A stretch of 8,852 nt of DNA from Leptolinea sp. (lineage in GTDB: Bacteria > Chloroflexota > Anaerolineae > Anaerolineales > Anaerolineaceae): positions 1 through 8,852 of the forward strand of contig JALHEL010000117.1 of the NCBI GenBank assembly GCA_022837205.1. Reading direction: 5' to 3'. Positions 1-4,210 of this stretch are shown here, one piece after another. Both the position numbers and the translations under genes were made by a program. Positions within the stretch are counted from its first letter, which is position 1. Every line of letters begins with the position of its first letter. The notes below the pieces were generated by a model, which did not search any database, had not been told where the DNA came from, and was given only the letters and a program-made list of their open reading frames with translations.

Positions 1-74
1 ATTTGCCGTCGTCGTAACACACCAACACGTTGCTTAATAAGATCGATTCGCAAAGATGTTTTTTCACTCTCCAT
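1..74 (-). CDS. 5' end of an unidentified CDS, running off the window
   Basis: An open frame begins with ATG at 74-72 on the minus strand and stays open for 24 codons to the window edge. The product begins MESEKTSLRIDL and continues into a basic, probably helical stretch ending in Leu-Arg-Arg-Arg-Gln. A purine-rich AAAGAGAT lies about 6 bases before the ATG and could serve as ribosome-binding site. The gene lies 146 bases downstream of the PrsW-like gene on the same strand, so it may be a fifth member of that transcript or have its own promoter. The charged helical N-terminus loosely recalls that of the two-membrane-segment protein of the same locus, but 24 residues are too few to claim homology. 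I do not recognise the family. Confidence 0.45.
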   Translation of the reverse strand, partial: MESEKTSLRIDLIKQRVGVLRRRQ

Positions 75-143
75 CTGATGATCTCTTTCTTTTCAGAATT
101 TATCGTTACATTAAAATAAACAACAAAAATGGGAAAAGTACTC

Positions 144-219
144 ACCGAGATGATTCGATTCACCCGCATGAGTAAAAAAATCGTTATGTGAATCAATTCT
201 AAAAATAAATTACCGAGAT
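144..219. repeat. Repeats between the PrsW-like gene and the left-edge gene
   Basis: ACCGAGAT occurs at 144-151 and again at 212-219, next to the PrsW stop codon. Between them GATTCAC (157-163) and GTGAATC (188-194) form a perfect 7+7 inverted repeat with a 24-base centre. No T-tract follows in the minus-strand direction, so this is not an intrinsic terminator. It may be an operator region for the gene that starts at 74, or chance. Confidence 0.25.
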
Positions 220-220
220 T

Positions 221-859
221 CTATTCCGGTTTGATAATTCGATGCACTTGTTTATCCAACATAGTTCCAAAAATGATCGCAAGAATGGGTAACAGATATC
301 CGATATACCGGATCGGTCCGGTCATGCTAACCAGCATGTTAAAAATTGCGTGAAATGTGATCGCCGTGCAAAGCAATCCCAGCGTTCCCGCCAATTTCAA
401 CCAGGATTGGCTCCACATGTAGAACAAACCATAACCGACAATCGCCCCTGCAACGATATGCATTGCACTCACGCCAAATCCTCGGATCAGCATATGGCTC
501 AATGGTACGGAATAATTTTGTGTCAAATAACTGACGTTTTCAAATGTCGCGAATCCGACAGCAATGGCAATAATTGCATTAAGTGCTTCTTCCGGTTTCG
601 GCTCAAAGATTAAAATATAGAACAGCAAGGGAAGTAATTTCAGAATCTCTTCGCAAACAGGAGCTATCTCAATTGCCGCGGACAACATATCCGCTCCGTA
701 ACGACGAGCAAAAAAGGTATTTATATAAGCCGATAACAGGCATGTTTCCATTCCTATAGCGACGAACAGAAAAATCAGGCGTGATTTGTTTTTGGCAATC
801 AATGCGGCGATTATCAGAGTACCGACCAGACAAACAAAAATGTTCTCGATGTAAATCAT
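221..859 (-). CDS. prsW: PrsW-family intramembrane metalloprotease
   Basis: This 212-aa polytopic membrane protein has about seven or eight hydrophobic segments. It shows the conserved signature of PrsW glutamic-type/CPBP-related intramembrane proteases. Glu70-Glu71 with Lys74 form the EExxK motif, Phe103 to Glu107 form FxxxE, His134 follows in a membrane segment, and His170 to Asn174 form HxxxN, where many PrsW proteins have HxxxD. In Bacillus subtilis, PrsW makes the site-1 cut in the anti-sigma factor RsiW, which RasP then completes to release SigW. The start overlaps the stop of the preceding seven-segment gene as ATGA (4 bases), a sign of translational coupling. No strong Shine-Dalgarno precedes it. 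Its position as last gene of an ECF sigma operon suggests that its substrate is one of the two membrane proteins encoded with it, which is an inference. Family call is firm; substrate is unknown. Confidence 0.88.
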   Translation of the reverse strand: MIYIENIFVCLVGTLIIAALIAKNKSRLIFLFVAIGMETCLLSAYINTFFARRYGADMLSAAIEIAPVCEEILKLLPLLFYILIFEPKPEEALNAIIAIAVGFATFENVSYLTQNYSVPLSHMLIRGFGVSAMHIVAGAIVGYGLFYMWSQSWLKLAGTLGLLCTAITFHAIFNMLVSMTGPIRYIGYLLPILAIIFGTMLDKQVHRIIKPE

Positions 860-1485
860 GGTCCGATCACTTTTTTAGCGGCAAACAACAAAGCTACCAG
901 CGAACATGTCAGCGCGATATCAAACCAAATATAGGGATTGGACCATGTAACCTCATAAAAAAAACAAGATGCCATCCATAAACCGAATTCAATAATCACC
1001 AAGGCAATAACGGTTCCGTAAAAAACCTGCTTCTCTCGAGCTTTCTCGATCTTTTTTCTGGCTGATAAAAATCCCCGCACCGACAAAAATCCGCAGGCAA
1101 TCGTCAACCCGTTCCAAATCAAAGTGACAATAATATCCCCTTTTTGAAGCATATAAAGGGTCATCGCTGTAAGAATTGCCGTAACGATCCATGCCGCCGC
1201 CGGACGGTAACCCTTTTCTTCGGGAGAAGCGACAGAAACACAGAGCATCATTAAAAAAAGATAGCTGGCGATCCACGACAGATCGGAAACGTAGAAAAAA
1301 CGGGGGGTAAAGCCGGACTTTAATAAATAGATCAGCCAGTAAATAGAACCGAGTGCAAAGGTAACATAAAAACAAGCAAGGATAAAGTATTGTTGATTTT
1401 TGGTTTTTGATGCCAGAATTATCATATAAGCCGCCGAACCGGCTGCAACTGCAAATTGCAGACCGTTGCTGAATAAATCAAGCAT
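856..1485 (-). CDS. Seven-transmembrane protein of a sigma/PrsW operon, candidate sensor
   Basis: This 209-aa protein has seven clear hydrophobic segments, at about residues 5-25, 33-54, 64-85, 95-113, 117-138, 152-172 and 183-203. Positive charges cluster in the loops after segments 1, 3 and 5 (the loop near 140-151 is rich in Lys and Arg) and at the C-terminus, which predicts an N-out, C-in arrangement. No enzymatic motif is visible. The frame is open back to 1533, but the ATG at 1485 is preferred because it begins directly with a membrane segment and overlaps the previous stop by only 8 bases; the longer start would overlap by 56. Similar small polytopic proteins accompany ECF sigma genes in Clostridia, as I recall, without a known function. 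Candidate roles are signal sensor, membrane anchor for the anti-sigma protein, or PrsW substrate; none is shown by the sequence. Confidence 0.8.
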   Translation of the reverse strand: MLDLFSNGLQFAVAAGSAAYMIILASKTKNQQYFILACFYVTFALGSIYWLIYLLKSGFTPRFFYVSDLSWIASYLFLMMLCVSVASPEEKGYRPAAAWIVTAILTAMTLYMLQKGDIIVTLIWNGLTIACGFLSVRGFLSARKKIEKAREKQVFYGTVIALVIIEFGLWMASCFFYEVTWSNPYIWFDIALTCSLVALLFAAKKVIGP

Positions 1486-1822
1486 CGTGATGATTTTCTT
1501 TGTCGCTTTTGGAACGTTTCCGCAGAGAAACACTCAAAAGCGTGACACTGACACCGAGCCAGAATCCCAGTAGAGCAATCAATATATATCCGAGCTTGCC
1601 GGAATTTATAAAAATGCTGCCCAGGTTCCCTGCGTTATTATATTCTGTGGTCGTTTTATCGTTCATCACATTCGGCAGGTTGAGCGCCAATCCTACCAGG
1701 AAAGTCAAACAAAAAAAGGTTGAAAATATCAGTACCAATCGGTATTTACGTTGTCTTTTTTGATCATCAATCTCGTTGACACGGTTTTGAATCGCAACAA
1801 ACCGCTCATCGGTACTTCGCAT
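1478..1822 (-). CDS. Small two-transmembrane protein, candidate anti-sigma factor
   Basis: This 114-aa protein has a charged N-terminal stretch (residues 1-28, likely helical and basic near the membrane), a membrane segment at about 29-49, a polar loop of some 25 residues (50-75, with NDKTTTEYNN), a second membrane segment at about 76-98, and a basic C-terminal tail with RKRSKSDKEN. Positive-inside logic puts both ends in the cytoplasm and the short loop outside. The ATG at 1822 lies inside the end of the sigma gene (17-base overlap) and has a strong Shine-Dalgarno, AAGGAGG, at 1838-1832. It sits where anti-sigma genes usually sit, directly after an ECF sigma gene. It lacks the HxxxCxxC zinc motif of ZAS-type anti-sigma factors such as RsiW; its only Cys is within the first membrane segment. 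The anti-sigma role is inferred from position and topology only. Confidence 0.8.
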   Translation of the reverse strand: MRSTDERFVAIQNRVNEIDDQKRQRKYRLVLIFSTFFCLTFLVGLALNLPNVMNDKTTTEYNNAGNLGSIFINSGKLGYILIALLGFWLGVSVTLLSVSLRKRSKSDKENHHDA

Positions 1823-2390
1823 CGGTGATCCCCTCCTTTTCGAAAATTAATTTCAACGCTTGCTTCCCTCGATAAATCAGGTTCGCAAGTTGTTTTTCAT
1901 TTTTTTTCATCACATCAGCTGCTTCCGAATAGCTCATACCTTCATAATAGAAAAGATAAATCGCCTCACGATATTCCGGGTTGATTTGTCCCAAAGATTT
2001 TCCGACTATTTGATTCAATTCATCATTTATCAAAGTATCTTCAGCCGAATCCGAATGTTCCGGCTCGTATTTAAGCTCTTCGAGATAAAAACAGGGCTGC
2101 AGGCGGGACTTTTTTATATAAGAAAGAGCAAGATTCCGTCCTATTTTATATAGATATGCTTTGAAGCCCCTTTCATCGAAAAAAGGCTGCTTCACCAACA
2201 ATCTGGAAAACGCTTCGATCATGAAATCCTCGGACTGCTTGAAATCATGTATGTAACCGTTAATATAGAATGTTAAATTATCTCCGTGACGTTCAATCAG
2301 CGCACTTAATCCGCTCTCATCTCCATGAAGGTAACGCAGATAGAGCGCTTCTGAGGTCAGTGTATTCGCAGATATCGGATTGTTTTGCAC
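1806..2390 (-). CDS. ECF-subfamily RNA polymerase sigma factor
   Basis: This 194-aa sigma-70 family protein has the two-domain ECF layout. Region 2 spans about residues 25-95, with the core-binding and -10 recognition helices around HDFKQSEDFMIEAFSRL and ending in RNLALSYIKK. A variable acidic linker (about 100-130) follows. Region 4 spans about 136-184, with the helix-turn-helix MSYSEAADVMKKNEKQL and then the RGKQALK helix. There is no region 1 or 3, as expected for an ECF factor. It would direct RNA polymerase to a small regulon, probably including its own operon. The chosen start is a GTG at 2390, matching the usual ECF N-terminus, with only a weak GGA six bases upstream. A well-spaced strong Shine-Dalgarno further upstream belongs instead to a short leader ORF, so translation may be coupled. 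Its stop overlaps the next gene by 17 bases. Confidence 0.93.
   Translation of the reverse strand: MQNNPISANTLTSEALYLRYLHGDESGLSALIERHGDNLTFYINGYIHDFKQSEDFMIEAFSRLLVKQPFFDERGFKAYLYKIGRNLALSYIKKSRLQPCFYLEELKYEPEHSDSAEDTLINDELNQIVGKSLGQINPEYREAIYLFYYEGMSYSEAADVMKKNEKQLANLIYRGKQALKLIFEKEGITDAKYR
1832..1838 (-). promoter_or_regulatory. Strong Shine-Dalgarno of the two-membrane-segment gene
   Basis: The minus strand reads AAGGAGG at 1838-1832, nine bases before the ATG at 1822, inside the last codons of the sigma gene. This supports that start and suggests that the candidate anti-sigma protein is made at a high rate relative to the sigma factor, whose own GTG start has only a poor ribosome-binding site. 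Confidence 0.7.
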
Positions 2391-2400
2391 ACGGCATCCA

Positions 2401-2517
2401 TTATGACGATCTGAGTCGGCATAAAAGCTTTCTCTTTTTTAAATCCCCGAGTTTGATCCAGCGGCGTTGAGAAAATCCGAATGAATCAGAAATCATTTTG
2501 AAAACAGGAACTATCAT
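2401..2517 (-). CDS. Possible 38-aa leader ORF upstream of the sigma gene
   Basis: On the minus strand an ATG at 2517-2515 opens a 38-codon frame that ends with TAA at 2403-2401, ten bases before the GTG start of the sigma gene. The peptide begins MIVPVFKMISDSFGFSQRRW and ends with a basic stretch (LKKRKLLCRLRSS). An AGGAGG at 2533-2528 lies ten bases before the ATG and is among the strongest ribosome-binding sites in the window, whereas the sigma gene's own site is poor. The frame differs from the sigma frame by one, so this is not a missed N-terminus unless a frameshift is present. It could be a leader peptide that controls or feeds translation of the sigma gene, or a small protein of the module. 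I recognise no homologue. Confidence 0.4.
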   Translation of the reverse strand: MIVPVFKMISDSFGFSQRRWIKLGDLKKRKLLCRLRSS

Positions 2518-2527
2518 TTCTTATCCG

Positions 2528-2533
2528 CCTCCT
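2528..2533 (-). promoter_or_regulatory. Strong Shine-Dalgarno of the leader ORF
   Basis: The minus strand reads AGGAGG at 2533-2528, followed after ten bases by ATG at 2517. It is the main evidence that translation begins here and not only at the weakly served GTG at 2390. Confidence 0.55.
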
Positions 2534-2541
2534 GTATTCGG

Positions 2542-2569
2542 AATATAATCGGTTGAAATTTTCTTTAAG
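2542..2569 (-). promoter_or_regulatory. Possible promoter of the sigma/PrsW operon
   Basis: On the minus strand a TATATT at 2547-2542 is preceded, after 16 bases, by CTTAAA at 2569-2564 (three of six matches to a vegetative -35). Transcription would begin only a few bases before the AGGAGG of the leader ORF. No convincing ECF-type promoter pair (AAC-type -35 with CGT-type -10) was found here, so autoregulation cannot be shown. The region is AT-rich, and such matches arise easily by chance. Confidence 0.2.
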
Positions 2570-2689
2570 TATACAAATTTTTTTCATTAAATGGTGATTT
2601 TAAGATTATTTTTCGCAGGTTCTTTTTAGAATGATAATTTTGTGGATTCAAGCAGACGTCTCTTGATCTATATAACTCGAAATCCGTAT

Positions 2690-2730
2690 ATTCGATGATT
2701 ATCTCGAATCAAATCGGCGATGCAAATCGG
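2690..2730. repeat. Adjacent short inverted and direct repeats
   Basis: A 6+6 inverted repeat, ATTCGA at 2690-2695 and TCGAAT at 2704-2709 (8-base centre), is followed immediately by two perfect copies of CAAATCGG at 2710-2717 and 2723-2730 (13-base period). They lie in the AT-rich spacer between the sigma operon and the tRNA gene. They could be protein-binding sites, but in this composition chance is also plausible. Confidence 0.25.
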
Positions 2731-2808
2731 AATGAATTTAATAAAGAATATCTTGGTAAAATTGATTACTTCAGCCCGAAGAAGACTCAAATGATTAATC
2801 TCATTTAG
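2695..2808 (+). other. Short orphan reading frame in the intergenic region
   Basis: A 37-codon frame starts with ATG at 2695 and ends with TAG at 2806-2808. Its peptide begins MIISNQIGDANRNEFNKEYL and ends near SPKKTQMINLI. The same frame is open upstream without a start codon to 2638, 56 codons in all. The residue mix looks protein-like, which is unusual for AT-rich spacer DNA. There is no ribosome-binding site before the ATG, and I recognise no family. It may be the remnant of a decayed gene, a small gene with a poor start, or chance. The rest of 2518-2875 shows nothing else that I can support. Confidence 0.2.
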
Positions 2809-2875
2809 TATGAATCGGCAAAAGTGTTTAAAATCGTTTAAAAAATTGGGATTATCGCCATTTTGAATTAATCAG

Positions 2876-2947
2876 TGGGCCCAGTAGGATTCGAACCTAC
2901 GACCAAGAGGTTATGAGCCCCCTGCTCTGCCGCTGAGCTATGGGCCC
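2876..2947 (-). tRNA. tRNA with anticodon CAT (Met, or Ile2 after lysidine modification)
   Basis: The minus strand from 2947 folds into a full cloverleaf. It has a seven-pair acceptor stem (GGGCCCA with TGGGCCC), a D arm with GCTC/GAGC, an anticodon arm with loop CTCATAA, a five-base variable loop, a T arm GTAGG/CCTAC with loop TTCGAAT, and discriminator A at 2876. The anticodon stem has two G-T wobble pairs. The next bases are CTG, so CCA is not encoded and must be added enzymatically. CAT serves initiator Met, elongator Met and Ile2 (read as AUA after lysidine modification by TilS). The acceptor stem is fully paired at its first position (G1-C72), unlike typical bacterial initiators. C4-G69 and C5-G68 occur also in E. 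coli Ile2, so elongator Met and Ile2 remain the candidates. Confidence 0.95.
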
Positions 2948-2960
2948 TGCAACTTTCCAT

Positions 2961-2966
2961 ATTATA
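2961..2966 (-). promoter_or_regulatory. Possible -10 box of the tRNA gene
   Basis: The minus strand reads TATAAT at 2966-2961, which would start transcription about seven bases before the mature tRNA. No good -35 box is found at the usual distance. The surrounding stretch is nearly palindromic, so a plus-strand TATAAT (2963-2968) overlaps it and could equally belong to the nagA operon. Confidence 0.3.
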
Positions 2967-3009
2967 ATATTATCATTCCAAAACAGATGAATCATAGGAA
3001 TAAGGTTAT

Positions 3010-3028
3010 CCGCAGAAATTGCGGGAGG
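3010..3028 (+). promoter_or_regulatory. nagA ribosome-binding site with overlapping small hairpin
   Basis: GGGAGG at 3023-3028 lies five bases before the ATG at 3034 and fixes that start over an in-frame TTG at 3019. Directly upstream, CCGCA (3010-3014) can pair with TGCGG (3020-3024) across a five-base loop, which would tie up the first two Gs of the Shine-Dalgarno. The stem is short, so a regulatory effect is only a possibility. Confidence 0.5.
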
Positions 3029-3033
3029 TTTTT

Positions 3034-4203
3034 ATGAAAAAAATATTGATCAAAAATGCTGTGATTTATACTCCGACCGCGAACGGGTTTAACGGTTGGG
3101 TAATTATCGAAGACAAGAAAATTTTAAGCATTCAAAGAGGCAGTCCCATTCCGGAAACCGAACAAGCCATGGATCAAGTGATCGATGCGGAAGGGAAAGC
3201 ATTGTTGCCCGGCTTTATCGATGTGCATACCCACGGCGGTTTAGGTTTCTGTACGATGGATGCCGATCAGGAACGACTGAAAGCGATCGCACGTCGCAAT
3301 GCGGAGCACGGCGTGACCAGCTTCCTGCCGACCACCCTGACCGATACGAAAGAGGCCACAATCCGTGCAATCGAAGCTGTCACCGCTCGAATCAATGTCC
3401 GTGACGGTGGGGCGAAAACCGCGGGAATCCATCTGGAAGGACCGTATTTTAACCCTGTAAAAGCGGGTGCGCAAGATCCGGATAATATTCGGCGTGCGGA
3501 TAAAAATGAAATTCGTGACTTCCTTAAAGCGGGCAAAATCCGATTGATTGCCATGGCACCGGAATACCCCGAAAACCTTGCCGCGGGTGATTTGTTTGCC
3601 GCGGAAGGCATCACCGTATCCGCCGGTCATACAAATGCTTCTTATGATGATCTGGTTAAAGCGGCGGAGCATGGATTTTCGGAAATCACGCATTTATACA
3701 ATGGTATGGGTGCGTTCGGACACCGGGAGCCCGGGACAATCGGCGGAGCCCTGACAATTCCCGCGTATACCTGTGAATTGATTTGTGACAATGTCCATTC
3801 CCATCCCGCAACCCACCGCCTCGCTTGGAAAGCAAAAGGTCCGGAAAAAATCATCCTGATTACCGACTGCATTCGACCGTCCGGCCTCCCGGACGGAACT
3901 TATCCTTTCACGGATAAAGAAATGGTGACGGTTTCCGAACATGGGACCAATTTACGGCTGAAAAACGGCAGTCTGGCAGGCAGCGCTCTGACAATGGATC
4001 GTGCTCTTTTCAATTTTATGAATAATACCGGTACCACGCTGGATGAAGTCTGGCGTTGCAGCAGTTTAAACGCAGCCATCCAGATCGGTATTTCCGCGGA
4101 AACCGGCAGTATCGAAAAAGGAAAATTAGCGGATTTGATTTTATTGGATGCTGCTTGTCAGGTAAAAATGACAATGATTGAAGGGGAAATCGTTTATCAA
4201 TAG
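3034..4203 (+). CDS. nagA: N-acetylglucosamine-6-phosphate deacetylase
   Basis: This 389-aa amidohydrolase-superfamily enzyme removes the acetyl group from GlcNAc-6-phosphate to give glucosamine-6-phosphate in the cytoplasm. An N-terminal beta-sandwich part leads to the HxH metal motif in PGFIDVHTHGG (His65, His67). HLEGPYFNP with metal ligand Glu135, VSAGHT with His199, THLYNGM with His220, CDNVHSHP with His255 and catalytic Asp278 in ITDCIRPSGLPDG follow. The C-terminal GSIEKGKLADLILLD closes the fold. Length is typical. Some positions depart from common versions as I remember them: DNVH for DGxH, LYNGM for LFNAM, TDCIRP for TDAMxA. The substrate may therefore be related but not identical. 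The gene opens a polysaccharide operon and is followed after seven bases by a nucleotide-sugar dehydrogenase. It may feed amino sugar to UDP-GlcNAc synthesis through GlmM and GlmU; that link is inferred. Confidence 0.9.
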   Translation: MKKILIKNAVIYTPTANGFNGWVIIEDKKILSIQRGSPIPETEQAMDQVIDAEGKALLPGFIDVHTHGGLGFCTMDADQERLKAIARRNAEHGVTSFLPTTLTDTKEATIRAIEAVTARINVRDGGAKTAGIHLEGPYFNPVKAGAQDPDNIRRADKNEIRDFLKAGKIRLIAMAPEYPENLAAGDLFAAEGITVSAGHTNASYDDLVKAAEHGFSEITHLYNGMGAFGHREPGTIGGALTIPAYTCELICDNVHSHPATHRLAWKAKGPEKIILITDCIRPSGLPDGTYPFTDKEMVTVSEHGTNLRLKNGSLAGSALTMDRALFNFMNNTGTTLDEVWRCSSLNAAIQIGISAETGSIEKGKLADLILLDAACQVKMTMIEGEIVYQ

Positions 4204-4210
4204 GCATTTT

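Noticed and set aside
1500..2153. Plus-strand open frames opposite the sigma and two-TM genes
   Set aside because: They are antisense to genes with clear family motifs or a strong ribosome-binding site and tight overlap, and show no initiation signal.
2826..2860. GTTTAAAA direct repeat and T-rich minus strand after the tRNA, as an intrinsic terminator
   Set aside because: A T-tract exists on the minus strand near 2846-2841, but only a three-pair stem can be drawn before it, too weak to call a terminator.
2948..2980. ECF-type promoter for the nagA operon (CAACTT followed by TCATT)
   Set aside because: The spacing is roughly right, but no matching pair was found upstream of the sigma operon itself, and the stretch is nearly pure A and T, so the match is not informative.
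3019..3033. TTG start for NagA five codons upstream
   Set aside because: It would place the GGGAGG ribosome-binding site inside the coding region, while the ATG at 3034 is ideally spaced from it and gives the usual NagA N-terminus.
2876..3033. Mobile-element junction at the tRNA
   Set aside because: No integrase gene, no second copy of the tRNA 3' end and no flanking repeat can be found within the window.
3241..3942. Several antisense open frames inside nagA
   Set aside because: They lie opposite a strongly conserved enzyme, have no ribosome-binding sites, and their arginine- and serine-rich translations look like shadow products.
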